64,000 nt of DNA from JAAXQD01 sp963790095 (GTDB lineage Bacteria > Desulfobacterota > Desulfobacteria > Desulfobacterales > UBA11574): NCBI GenBank assembly GCA_963790095.1, contig CAWBNO010000020.1, forward strand, positions 253,058 through 317,057, given 5' to 3'. The translations under genes and the position numbers were made by a program. The notes beneath the pieces were generated by a model. It made no database searches, was not told the origin of the DNA, and saw only the letters and a list, made by a program, of their open reading frames with translations. Below are positions 1-8,421 of this stretch, piece after piece (position 1 is the stretch's first letter; each line of letters opens with the position of its first letter).

Positions 1-338
1 ATACCCACCCACATTTTTCTTGCATGCAGGTCGATGCCGTAATACTATTTTGGCCGTCGGCACAGCACCTGTGAATGATGTCCGGCAAACAAGTTAGGGG
101 CTTCACCCCAATTGGAATGATGGAATGCTGGAATAATGGGTTCTGGGATAATGCAATGTTGGGTTAATGGTGGAGTTTGTGTTGACGATAAAACTAAAAA
201 TGGATAATATCCTTTTAAAAACCAACCTTCCAGTATTCCATTATTCCATATTCGAGGCAAGCTTTCAAGTCTCAAAAAATGCCCTATATTTTCATTAAGT
301 TGTAGAAATTCCGAGACGTAAAATTAAAAGGTGAACCG
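1..338. repeat. Non-coding leader with an imperfect inverted repeat
   Basis: No convincing gene is present; the only open frame is low-complexity and on the minus strand. The segment is built from short GGAAT-type units. Positions 114-133 and 228-247 form an inverted pair matching at 18 of 20 bases. A ribosome-binding-like AAAGGTGA lies just before the SDR start at 339. Confidence 0.5.
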
Positions 339-1040
339 ATGACCCAAAAAGTTGCCGTTGTAACAGCTGCAAGCAAAGGTATGGGGGCTGCCTGTGCCAC
401 GGAGTTGGCACAACGCGGGTATGATATGGTCCTTATGTCACGTTCCGATGCGGTACTTGAACTTGCAAAAAATCTTCAGGGGATGGGAATGCAGGGTAAT
501 GTCATGAACCCGGCCGATTTGGAACGGGTTGTATCTGCTGCCCTCCAGCGATTCGGCAGGATCGATGCGGTCATCAACAACACGGGGCATCCGCCCAAAG
601 GAGATCTTTTGGAGATATCGGATCAGGAATGGCATGATGGTCTCGATCTTCTGTTGCTGAACGTGGTCCGGACCGCCAGGCTCGTGGTTCCGATTATGGA
701 AAATAACGGCGGCGGTTCCATTGTGAATATATCCTCGTTCGGAGCTATAGAGCCCAGTCTGGCTTTTCCCTTGTCTTCGGCATTGCGGGCAGCACTTTCC
801 GGATTTACCAAGCTTTTCGCAGACCGGTATGCAGATCGGGGAATCCGAATGAATACGGTTCTCCCCGGTTTTGTGGACAGCTACTCCATAGACAACGAAA
901 CCAAGGCCCAAATCCCCATGCAACGCGCAGGATCGACAAAAGAGATCGCAAAAACCGTGGCGTTCTTGCTCTCGGACCATGCCGGTTATATCACCGGGCA
1001 AAGTATCTGCGTTGACGGCGGCTTGGGCCGTTCATTTTAA
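339..1040 (+). CDS. SDR-family oxidoreductase-like protein with altered active site
   Basis: A 233-residue short-chain dehydrogenase/reductase-like protein, the normal length for a classical SDR. It has a Rossmann fold with the cofactor-binding motif TAASKGMG at residues 9-16, NNTG at 80-83, the helix-4 Asn at 108, ISS with the usual catalytic Ser at 132-133, and a C-terminal CVDGG. In the usual YxxxK position the protein reads S146 and R150, so the catalytic Tyr and Lys are both absent. It may be a non-catalytic or mechanistically divergent member; no substrate can be assigned. RBS AAAGGTGA precedes the ATG. The HNH gene starts 13 bp downstream and is probably co-transcribed. Confidence 0.85.
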   Translation: MTQKVAVVTAASKGMGAACATELAQRGYDMVLMSRSDAVLELAKNLQGMGMQGNVMNPADLERVVSAALQRFGRIDAVINNTGHPPKGDLLEISDQEWHDGLDLLLLNVVRTARLVVPIMENNGGGSIVNISSFGAIEPSLAFPLSSALRAALSGFTKLFADRYADRGIRMNTVLPGFVDSYSIDNETKAQIPMQRAGSTKEIAKTVAFLLSDHAGYITGQSICVDGGLGRSF

Positions 1041-1053
1041 AAAGGATGCCCAC

Positions 1054-1437
1054 ATGTCACCCAAGAAGACCCAAACAAAGGTCTCCCAGCCGAATCAGGT
1101 TATCGACGAGGCTCGGCGACTTCGTGAGCGTCGAGAGAAGACCTATCGGGAGCGAGCGCTCAAGATTTTTCCGCGGATCTGTGCCCGGTGCGGACGAGAA
1201 TTCTCGGGGAGAAAAGTTCGAGAGCTCACGGTTCATCACAAGGATCACAACCACGACAACAATCCATCTGACGGCAGCAACTGGGAGTTGCTGTGTATCT
1301 ACTGCCACGAAAACGAGCACTCCCGGGATCAGGTGGCGGAATGGTATGGCGGAACGACGCCCGGCGGCGAGCAGGCGTCGTCTTCGGGCCACCGGCCCTT
1401 CGCTGCTTTGGAAAATTTGCTGAAAAACAAAAAATAG
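1054..1437 (+). CDS. HNH endonuclease, YajD-like
   Basis: A 127-residue HNH nuclease-fold protein. CARC and CIYC cysteine pairs flank the HNH core (VHHKDHNHDNNP, then an HENEH end), the pattern of small zinc-stabilised YajD-type proteins. The N-terminal 40 residues are basic and helical, and the C-terminal 30 residues are Gly/Ser-rich. I chose the ATG at 1054 over an upstream in-frame codon at 979 because AAAGGA sits 8-12 bases before it and the upstream extension would overlap the SDR gene. The role is unknown: it may be a nicking or repair nuclease. No phage or restriction genes are adjacent. Confidence 0.85.
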   Translation: MSPKKTQTKVSQPNQVIDEARRLRERREKTYRERALKIFPRICARCGREFSGRKVRELTVHHKDHNHDNNPSDGSNWELLCIYCHENEHSRDQVAEWYGGTTPGGEQASSSGHRPFAALENLLKNKK

Positions 1438-1707
1438 AGAGAAACCTAATTTGAGCGATTGTCGAGTTTGCCGAAGATTCAAGGCATGAGACATGCAGCC
1501 GAAGTATGCTACTGCAAATGTCTAATAACGAAGCAGATTCGGCAAAATCGGCAATCCCGGAGGGTTTCAAATCATGACCTTTTTTAACAAATGAAAAACG
1601 ACCCAACAGGTGAGAAGGTATAAGGCTTTAATTTCTATTTAAAGGTCTAAAACAATAGTTTTTATTTTACTCCGTCACTATTTAAAACGCTCAATTTTGG
1701 AAAAAGA

Positions 1708-2652
1708 ATGTTTGAACAGGTACTGGCCGCTAAAGAGAGATTGAAAGGTTACGCCAATGTTACGCCGGTGATGACATCCCGGACGCTCAACCGGCGGGTC
1801 AAGGCAGATGTCTATTTCAAGTGTGAAAATTTTCAGCGGATCGGCGCATTCAAGTTTCGCGGGGCATTCAATGCCATCTCTCAGCTTTCGAAATCCCAAA
1901 GGTCCTGCGGTGTCGTTACGTTCTCTTCGGGAAACCACGCCCAAGCCGTTGCGCTGGTGGGTCAGATGCTGAACGTTAAAACCGTAATTGTAATGCCCAA
2001 CAACGCCCCTGCAACCAAACGTGCGGCCACCGAGGAATACGGCGCCACCGTTGTGGAATACGACCTTGAAAAAACAATCCGTGAAGCCGTGGCAACGGCA
2101 CTTGAAATCGAGCACGGTTATACGATGATCCCACCGTTTGATCATCCGGACGTTATCGCCGGCCAGGGAACTGCGGCGTTGGAATTGATCGAAGAGGTCG
2201 GAGATCTCGATATGCTGCTGGTTCCATGCGGCGGCGGCGGGCTGTTGAGCGGGTCGGCGGTCGCGGCCAAAGGAATGTCACCGAACTGCCGGACCATCGG
2301 CATCGAACCGGAACTGGCCGACGATGCCACCCGGTCATTTCGAACGAAAAAGCTCCACAGGGTAAAAAATCCCCCGACCATCGCTGACGGAACCCGCACA
2401 GCGTCATTGGGCAAGATCACATTCCCCTTGGTGCTGGAATATGTGGACGATATGAAAACCGTCTCCGAAGACGCCATCATCGACGCCGTTCAATTTCTGT
2501 TTTACCGAATGAAACTGGTGGTTGAGCCGTCCGGCGTACTTGGGCTGGCGGCATTGATGTGTGGGGCCGTTACTCCGGAAGGCCGGGTCGGAATCATTTT
2601 GAGCGGGGGAAACATCGATTCCGCAACAATGACATCCATTTTAAGATCCTGA
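1708..2652 (+). CDS. Threonine/serine dehydratase-like PLP enzyme
   Basis: A 314-residue fold-type II PLP enzyme, the size of catabolic threonine dehydratase, serine racemase or threo-3-hydroxyaspartate ammonia-lyase, without the C-terminal ACT-like regulatory domain of IlvA. The PLP lysine is K49 in GAFKFRGA. The substrate-binding SSGNHAQ is at 73-79, and a Gly-rich phosphate-binding loop (CGGGGLLSG) follows mid-protein. It probably deaminates threonine or serine to a 2-oxo acid and ammonia in the cytoplasm. The family cannot be resolved further by eye. It converges with the UbiB-family gene, with only 24 bp between the stops. Confidence 0.85.
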   Translation: MFEQVLAAKERLKGYANVTPVMTSRTLNRRVKADVYFKCENFQRIGAFKFRGAFNAISQLSKSQRSCGVVTFSSGNHAQAVALVGQMLNVKTVIVMPNNAPATKRAATEEYGATVVEYDLEKTIREAVATALEIEHGYTMIPPFDHPDVIAGQGTAALELIEEVGDLDMLLVPCGGGGLLSGSAVAAKGMSPNCRTIGIEPELADDATRSFRTKKLHRVKNPPTIADGTRTASLGKITFPLVLEYVDDMKTVSEDAIIDAVQFLFYRMKLVVEPSGVLGLAALMCGAVTPEGRVGIILSGGNIDSATMTSILRS

Positions 2653-2658
2653 GCGCAA

Positions 2659-2679
2659 GATCGGAGCACCATCCGATTA
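2659..2679. terminator. Possible short hairpin between convergent genes
   Basis: ATCGGA (2660-2665) pairs with TCCGAT (2672-2677) between the convergent stops of the dehydratase and the UbiB-family gene. The T-run is weak in both directions, so terminator function is only a suggestion. Confidence 0.25.
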
Positions 2680-4365
2680 TAGTTTTCTGGATCGAGAAAT
2701 CATGACAATGAGCCAAAGGGCAAGAACAGTGGCGATAAAATAGCCGGTCAGTCCCAAAATTGCCGATAGAGAAATCTTCTGCCCACCGAAAATTTCGAAG
2801 GTAAACAAGAACATTTTTTGGGGGGCGTTCAAAACCATGGCGCCGGCAATCAGGGAGGCGGAAATGACGATACCGACAATCAGCCGGTTAATGCTTTTTA
2901 CAAACTGGACGTTGATCTCTTCAAAGCCGTTGTGTTGAAGTTCTATTCGCTGTTTCCCCTTGGCGGTTTGCTTGAGAATATCATGGACGAGCTTTGGCAT
3001 CGATTTCATATGACCGCCCATGGCAAGGGTGTCTTTCCGAAAATTTTTCAGGGCTTTTTTTGTTAGATAGCTTCTTTTGATCAGGGCTTTGGCATACGGT
3101 TTGGTCACTTCCAGAATACTTGCGTCGCTTCCCAGTATCTTCCCCAGGGCTTCTGTCTGAATGAATGTCTTCAGAAGCAGCAAAAGATTTCTCGGCAGCC
3201 GGATCTTATATTTGTATATCAGCTGAATGACCTGGCCATGGACCTCCTTGACCGAAACGGTCTGCAAAGAACGTCCGTAAAAAGGTTCACTGATATCCTT
3301 AAGATCTCTGCGGAAGCTTTTGAGATCCATGGTTTCTTCGTGGATGAGATCCGCATCCAACAGGGCATCCATGACCATATCATAATCGTGTTCAGCAAAG
3401 CCCAAAAAAAGATTCGCGATCTGCTGCATGGTTTCGTCATCCAGATAACCGGTAATGCCAAAATCCACCAGGCTCACACGACCGTCGAACATGACGATGG
3501 TATTGCCGGAGTGTGGATCTCCATGAAAAAAACCGAAATCCATCAACTGGCGGGAGAAGGACCGCAACCCAATCATTGCGATTTCCTTTGGATCGATCCC
3601 ATGGTCCCGGATGGCGTCCACCTGATCCATTTTTAAACCGGGGATATGTTCCATGGTAAGGACCGATTTTGTGGTGGTGTCCCAGTGGACGTTGGGGATA
3701 TAGATTTCATCGTCCCCTTTGAAGTTAACGGCGAACTTCTCGATATTCCCGGCCTCGATTAACATATCGAGTTCTTTGAAAACAATCCGCTCGAATTCTT
3801 TGACCAGATTAATGGCGCCGATGACCCGGGCGATTTCAAAAGCCTTTTCAGCCCGTTTCGCAATGGCGTACATCAGGCGAATATCTTTTTGAATCTCCTT
3901 GTCGATGCCGGGCCGGATGACCTTGACCGCAACCTGTTCTCCGCTGAAAAGTTTAGCCTTATGAACCTGTGCTACGGAAGCGGCAGCCATGGATTCCACT
4001 GTAAACTCAGCGAAAATTTCGTCCAGAGGACCCTTTAGTTCTTTTTGAATGATCTCCTTGATTTTGCTGAAAGGTACCGGCGGCACCTGGTCTTGAAGTT
4101 TTGTAAATTCTTCGATGTATTCCGTCGGGAAGATGTCGGCTCGGGTGCTCATTAATTGGCCGAGTTTAATAAAACTGGGCCCCAGTTCTTCGAGAACACG
4201 CCGAACACGCCGGGGGGAAGGAAAACCGTTTTTGGCCGTCCAGTCCTTTGCTTCCGGATCAACCGTCCGCTTTTTCTCCCTTTTGAAGAGCCGTTCGGTA
4301 ATATCTCCAAAGCCGTGCTTTCCCATGATTCGGATTATTTTCCCGAGTCGCCACAATTCTTTCAC
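2677..4365 (-). CDS. ABC1/UbiB-family atypical kinase
   Basis: A 562-residue ABC1/ADCK/UbiB protein. Visible motifs are KLGQ at about 67-70 (the family's KxGQ), an Ala-rich loop AAASVAQVH at about 127-135 replacing the usual kinase P-loop, VAVKVI at 145-150, the catalytic GDPHSGN at 282-288 and DFG at 301-303. Two C-terminal membrane helices (about 497-514 and 531-556) anchor it in the inner membrane. Members support quinone biosynthesis or lipid homeostasis. A menaquinone gene (menG) is 2 kb away, so a role in menaquinone or membrane lipid metabolism is plausible but inferred. Confidence 0.9.
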   Translation of the reverse strand: MKELWRLGKIIRIMGKHGFGDITERLFKREKKRTVDPEAKDWTAKNGFPSPRRVRRVLEELGPSFIKLGQLMSTRADIFPTEYIEEFTKLQDQVPPVPFSKIKEIIQKELKGPLDEIFAEFTVESMAAASVAQVHKAKLFSGEQVAVKVIRPGIDKEIQKDIRLMYAIAKRAEKAFEIARVIGAINLVKEFERIVFKELDMLIEAGNIEKFAVNFKGDDEIYIPNVHWDTTTKSVLTMEHIPGLKMDQVDAIRDHGIDPKEIAMIGLRSFSRQLMDFGFFHGDPHSGNTIVMFDGRVSLVDFGITGYLDDETMQQIANLFLGFAEHDYDMVMDALLDADLIHEETMDLKSFRRDLKDISEPFYGRSLQTVSVKEVHGQVIQLIYKYKIRLPRNLLLLLKTFIQTEALGKILGSDASILEVTKPYAKALIKRSYLTKKALKNFRKDTLAMGGHMKSMPKLVHDILKQTAKGKQRIELQHNGFEEINVQFVKSINRLIVGIVISASLIAGAMVLNAPQKMFLFTFEIFGGQKISLSAILGLTGYFIATVLALWLIVMISRSRKL

Positions 4366-4480
4366 ACTGTTGTCCCCTGAAAATATAGAATTTTGAAATT
4401 ACGATGTTAGATTTCGATTGAAGTTATTGATATGGCAGTTTGTTGCCATTATTTTTGATGGGCTTCACGAGACATTCGGG

Positions 4481-4726
4481 TTAGGTTTCTTTCCGGGCAG
4501 TCTCTTTGACCTTGGGCCATTTTTTTACGATTTCTTTCAGTTTTTCGGCATCTGCAATGTAACGTTCGAGATAACCGCAATCCGTGCAGACATAATTGTC
4601 AAGTGCGGCAATGGAAACGATACTTATGGGGATGCTGTTACTACCGAACGGGCCGCTTTTCGGTAACACTTCAACACCTGAATGGACCTCTTCCGACCCG
4701 CACCTGGGACATTTTCCTTGTTTCAC
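4481..4726 (-). CDS. Small double-CxxC zinc-ribbon protein
   Basis: An 81-residue protein with two knuckles, CPRCG near the N-terminus and CTDCG at about 47-51, separated by a mostly hydrophobic, Ser/Ile-rich linker. A charged C-terminal helix follows. This is the layout of a zinc ribbon and predicts a cytoplasmic nucleic-acid or protein-binding factor of unknown function. A good GGAGG-like RBS precedes the start on the minus strand. Confidence 0.7.
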   Translation of the reverse strand: MKQGKCPRCGSEEVHSGVEVLPKSGPFGSNSIPISIVSIAALDNYVCTDCGYLERYIADAEKLKEIVKKWPKVKETARKET

Positions 4727-4975
4727 GTTTGCGCCTCCTTACCCGGAAAACCGGAAATTCATACGAAGCATGTTTAACAGTTTTCTTTAATCCCTGCATC
4801 AACCGACATCATTTGTCAAGTATGTAACAAGAGTATTAATAGCACGCTTTGGTGGTTAAAATCGATAGAAAATTTTAATATCCTAATTGAGCGGAATCCT
4901 TATAATCTTTCTCCCAGTTTGTGTACGATCAATGTGAGATTTTTTTGAGTCTTTTGTGGGAAACCCGATAGTGGA

Positions 4976-5668
4976 TCAGAATCGAATACCCTGGACAACG
5001 AAATAGATCCCCACCGCCATCATCAGGACCGAGCCGATTTTATAAATCATGTCTCTGGACCTCAACCATCCCATACCGGTAAGCCTGGCAACCATTAGCA
5101 GGGCAGGAACCGTTCCGATGCCAAATGCCGCCATCAGCCCCATTCCTACGAGAACAGCTTTAAACGAGTTTTGGATCTCCATGCCTGCCCTTGCCGCTGC
5201 AACCAGGGCCGTATAAACCGGCCCGCAGGGCAATAGGCCGAGGAGCATGCCCAAAGGAAGGTAAGCTGCGGTGGATTGTATGCCGGACAGTTTACGAAAG
5301 CCTCGGTGGATCACCCCTTGGGAGCTGAAATAGTCGCCGAAGATCCGTCCCAAGGGCACCCATCCGCTCATGCCCAGCCCCATGAAGATAATCATAAGAC
5401 CCGCGAAGATCATAACGCCCTTCTGCAATCCGCCGATGCCGGCGGTGATGCGCGTAAAGGCGCCGCTGGCACCCATGACGCCGCCGAGAACGGCATATGT
5501 CGTTATTCTTCCGGCATGATACAAGAGATTCGGGGCCATCACTCCTTTTGGCCTTAAATTAAGGGAAAAGGAGACGACAATCGGGCCGCACATGCCGATG
5601 CAATGTCCGAATCCAACGAAAAAACCGGTGGTAAAAAAGGCGATATATAAGGTCTCAATAGATGACAT
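4976..5668 (-). CDS. TauE/SafE-like (DsbD/UreH-type) membrane protein
   Basis: A 230-residue polytopic inner-membrane protein of the group annotated as sulfite exporter TauE/SafE or UreH/DsbD-like. It has the family's GHCxGMCG motif (GFGHCIGMCGPI) in the first helix and a second GLLPCGPVY motif mid-protein, both typical of the metal or thiol transport members found beside cbb3 oxidase assembly genes. I chose the ATG at 5668, which overlaps the upstream FixH-like gene by 14 bp and suggests translational coupling. A longer frame to 5767 would sit wholly inside that gene. With the FixH-like partner it may handle copper or redox assembly of a membrane complex. Confidence 0.8.
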   Translation of the reverse strand: MSSIETLYIAFFTTGFFVGFGHCIGMCGPIVVSFSLNLRPKGVMAPNLLYHAGRITTYAVLGGVMGASGAFTRITAGIGGLQKGVMIFAGLMIIFMGLGMSGWVPLGRIFGDYFSSQGVIHRGFRKLSGIQSTAAYLPLGMLLGLLPCGPVYTALVAAARAGMEIQNSFKAVLVGMGLMAAFGIGTVPALLMVARLTGMGWLRSRDMIYKIGSVLMMAVGIYFVVQGIRF

Positions 5669-6152
5669 CGAAGATAAACTCTGCAGCCCCCACGTTTGGA
5701 ACAATGACCGTCGCTTTCCAAATCCTTTTTCCGCTGGGGCATCGCACGATAATGCCGGTTCCCTCATGGACGCCGTTTCCGAGAGATTTAAGGGGCACCC
5801 GGTTGGGACCCATTTTCATACCCGGCATCCCAAGATCGATATACGGCGCCGCCTCCGGCTGTTTCCCCGTCAGGGTTATCTTGAACGTCAAATCCGTCAT
5901 GGCTTTGACCGGTTTGGGGGTGATATCGAGAACCACCTGGGTGCCTGAAAGTTCCTGGGTGCAGGAAGTATGCTGGATGTCGCAGTTCACCCGGGCGGAA
6001 TGATCCTTTTCCGCCCCTTGGGCCGGCACCCCATAAATGACCATAGAGAGCAAAACCATACCGAGAAAAAGTATCCTTAAACGTCCCGCTCCGGACTTTT
6101 GAAACGCCCCTCGGCCCCCATGTATCACTTTTTCAACGCCTGAAATCAGCAT
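5655..6152 (-). CDS. FixH/YtkA-like periplasmic protein
   Basis: A 165-residue exported protein. The start at 6152 follows a strong GGAGG (6158-6162). A hydrophobic signal segment (LRILFLGMVLLSMVIYGVPAQGA) precedes a beta-sandwich domain of about 100 residues resembling FixH/YtkA. It carries a Met-rich MPGMKMG loop that recalls copper-binding sites. Two cysteines (CDIQHTSC) follow the signal region. It overlaps the TauE/SafE-like gene and is probably co-translated with it. No ccoG, ccoI or ccoS partner is visible nearby, so this is an orphan pair. Confidence 0.7.
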   Translation of the reverse strand: MLISGVEKVIHGGRGAFQKSGAGRLRILFLGMVLLSMVIYGVPAQGAEKDHSARVNCDIQHTSCTQELSGTQVVLDITPKPVKAMTDLTFKITLTGKQPEAAPYIDLGMPGMKMGPNRVPLKSLGNGVHEGTGIIVRCPSGKRIWKATVIVPNVGAAEFIFDVIY

Positions 6153-6401
6153 GTTCACCTCCAAAGTTACGATGTTTATTGAATGCCGCACCACGGTTGT
6201 GGTGAAAGGATATACGTTCCTTCAAGGTTACACAATGAATTTATTATCTGAAGATACCGGTAATAATATACCCTCAAATAGGCATCAAGTTTTATTTACC
6301 TAAATTGCGCGATGATAATATCCCTCCCCGTTTGTTTACGATCAATAAGGGTTGAGTTATTATCCCTGTGATAACCCTTGATAGTTATTTTACGGTTTGC
6401 T

Positions 6402-7247
6402 ATGGTGCCCCAAACAATAAAAGAACATACCGAGATATTTATGAAACGAACAAAATGGCTGGATAAAAATCACCCGCAACATCGAACGGCAAACCCAGAG
6501 CATCCTCAAAAGACGGCCTTTTTTGGATATCAGAAAGTTCCGGAAGATAAAAAGGCCCAACGGGTATTGCAACATTTTAATACGGTCGCCCAGAAATACG
6601 ATCTCATGAACACCCTCCTGAGCTTCGGAATTCATCATCTATGGAAGCGGTCCGCCATTAAGACAATGACCTTGAAACCCGGAGACCGGGTGCTCGATGT
6701 TTGCGGCGGAACCGGCGATCTGGCAATTCTGGCCGCCCAAACCGTCGGCGAGTCCGGACGGGTGATCATATATGACATTAATCGGGCCATGATCGATGCC
6801 GGCCTGCACAAGATGAACCATTCCCTTTCGAAAAAACGGATCGGGTTCATCCAGGGAGATGCCGAACAGCTTCCTTTCCCGGATGGACACTTCGATGCAG
6901 CTATGGTGGGGTTCGGAATCCGTAATGTCACCCGAATGGATCAGGGATTCAAAGAGATGTGTCGCGTGTTGAAACCCGGTGGGAAAATGATGTGCCTGGA
7001 ATTTTCTAAACCGACGGCACCCGTGTTCCGTTGGCTTTACGACATCTATTCTTTCCATGTGATGCCCCTGCTCGGCGAGCTCATCGTGGGATCCAGAAAG
7101 GCATACATGCATCTTCCCGAATCGATACGAACCTTTGCATTGCCCGACGAGCTGACGGCCATTTTGAAGCGAGTGGGGTTTTCACAAGTGACCGAACATA
7201 AACTGACCAACGGCATTGCCATGATACATTTAGCTGTCAAAGGTTGA
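6402..7247 (+). CDS. menG: Demethylmenaquinone methyltransferase
   Basis: A class I SAM-dependent methyltransferase of the UbiE/MenG family, catalysing the last C-methylation that turns demethylmenaquinone into menaquinone. The family core starts at FFGYQKVPEDKK. The SAM motif is VLDVCGGTGDLA, followed by the conserved GFGIRNV and a CRVLKPGG segment. Length matches the family plus an N-terminal extension of about 40 residues. The start is uncertain: TTG at 6378, ATG at 6402 and ATG at 6441 are all in frame, and none has a convincing RBS. The SAM methyltransferase starting at 7264 is 16 bp downstream and probably co-transcribed. Confidence 0.88.
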   Translation: MVPQTIKEHTEIFMKRTKWLDKNHPQHRTANPEHPQKTAFFGYQKVPEDKKAQRVLQHFNTVAQKYDLMNTLLSFGIHHLWKRSAIKTMTLKPGDRVLDVCGGTGDLAILAAQTVGESGRVIIYDINRAMIDAGLHKMNHSLSKKRIGFIQGDAEQLPFPDGHFDAAMVGFGIRNVTRMDQGFKEMCRVLKPGGKMMCLEFSKPTAPVFRWLYDIYSFHVMPLLGELIVGSRKAYMHLPESIRTFALPDELTAILKRVGFSQVTEHKLTNGIAMIHLAVKG

Positions 7248-7263
7248 ACCATAGGGTGTAAAA

Positions 7264-7863
7264 ATGAAATTGAACTGGGCGGAGCGCTGGGTGGTCAACA
7301 ATCCACTGAGGGTTTTCCAGCAAAAGATTGAGATTAAATGGCTCAGAAGCATGATGTCCCTGAAGCCGGGTGCAAGCATCCTGGAGGTGGGATGCGGGCG
7401 GGGTGCGGGAGCAAATCTCATCTTCAAAAATTTTAAGCCGTCTCAGCTGCACATTCTGGATTTGGACTTGAAAATGATCCAGAAGGCAGGATCGCATCTT
7501 TCTCCTGGATCAAAAGATGCTGTGAATATGTACGTGGGAGACGCCGTCGATCTCCCCTTCAAGACAGGCAGCCTGGATGCGGTCTTCGGATTCGGCTTTT
7601 TGCATCATGTACCGGACTGGCGCCAGGGTCTCTCTGAAATCGCCAGGGTTTTGAAACCCGACGGCGTCTATTACATCGAAGAACTCTACCCTTCCCTTTA
7701 TCAGAATGTTATCACCAAGCGAATCCTCCTCCACCCCGAACACGATCGGTTCACCAGCAACGATTTTCGAAGGGCACTGGATGAAGCGCATCTGCGTCTT
7801 GAGGATGCCTTTGAACTCAGAAAAATGGGCATCCTGGGCGTGGCCACTAAGGGTTCATTCTGA
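7264..7863 (+). CDS. Class I SAM-dependent methyltransferase
   Basis: A 199-residue methyltransferase with a clear SAM-binding motif ILEVGCGRGAGA at about 39-50, an acidic post-II position (ILDLDLKM) and the post-motif DAVFGFGFLHHVPDW, then ARVLKPDG. It resembles the UbiE/COQ5-like Methyltransf_11 group, but the substrate cannot be read. It starts 16 bp after menG with a GGTGTAAAA leader, so a role in quinone or lipid methylation is possible but unproven. Confidence 0.8.
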   Translation: MKLNWAERWVVNNPLRVFQQKIEIKWLRSMMSLKPGASILEVGCGRGAGANLIFKNFKPSQLHILDLDLKMIQKAGSHLSPGSKDAVNMYVGDAVDLPFKTGSLDAVFGFGFLHHVPDWRQGLSEIARVLKPDGVYYIEELYPSLYQNVITKRILLHPEHDRFTSNDFRRALDEAHLRLEDAFELRKMGILGVATKGSF

Positions 7864-8421
7864 AATGTTTTGCTGAATGTTTAGCCAGACCTATACTTGA
7901 TTTGACAAGTCCGAAATTCGTGAGGTACTCTCAGAGCACAAGCTGAGCAAAATCTGATCTCTGTATTGGATATCACATCATCTCCTTCCACGTGAAATTG
8001 AATATATCACAATAATTTGGTATGAATAAAAAAAGATTTTATGGCATCCGTCATAAAAATTTAATGCACATTATTTTAGAGATACCTCTATGACGTATCT
8101 CAATATCCTGTAAAATAGATACTTTCAAGATATCTCAGGCCTTGAAAACATCGATTCCTAAGGTTTACTCTCGATGTGTCTCACTAAATCCCTGCATCAA
8201 GATAGGAAAACGATATTTGAAAAATGATCTTGTCTTGATATTTACAGTTCAAATTTGATACATGTCAAATGGATAGATTTTACATCATGGATAGAAATCC
8301 AAGGTTTTGGCAAGTTCGATTTCAGTGAAAAAATCTCCATACATCTTGATTTTTAGCACTATTGTATGAAGTCTAACTAACTGGATATTCACATCTCATT
8401 AATTAATAGAAGCCAATTAAA
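7864..8421. other. AT-rich non-coding stretch with one hairpin
   Basis: 558 bases without a convincing gene. Composition drops sharply in GC here and stays low through the next gene. GAGATAC (8079-8085) pairs with GTATCTC (8095-8101). I see no tRNA, terminator T-run or phage site. It probably carries the promoter of the 8422 gene. Confidence 0.5.
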
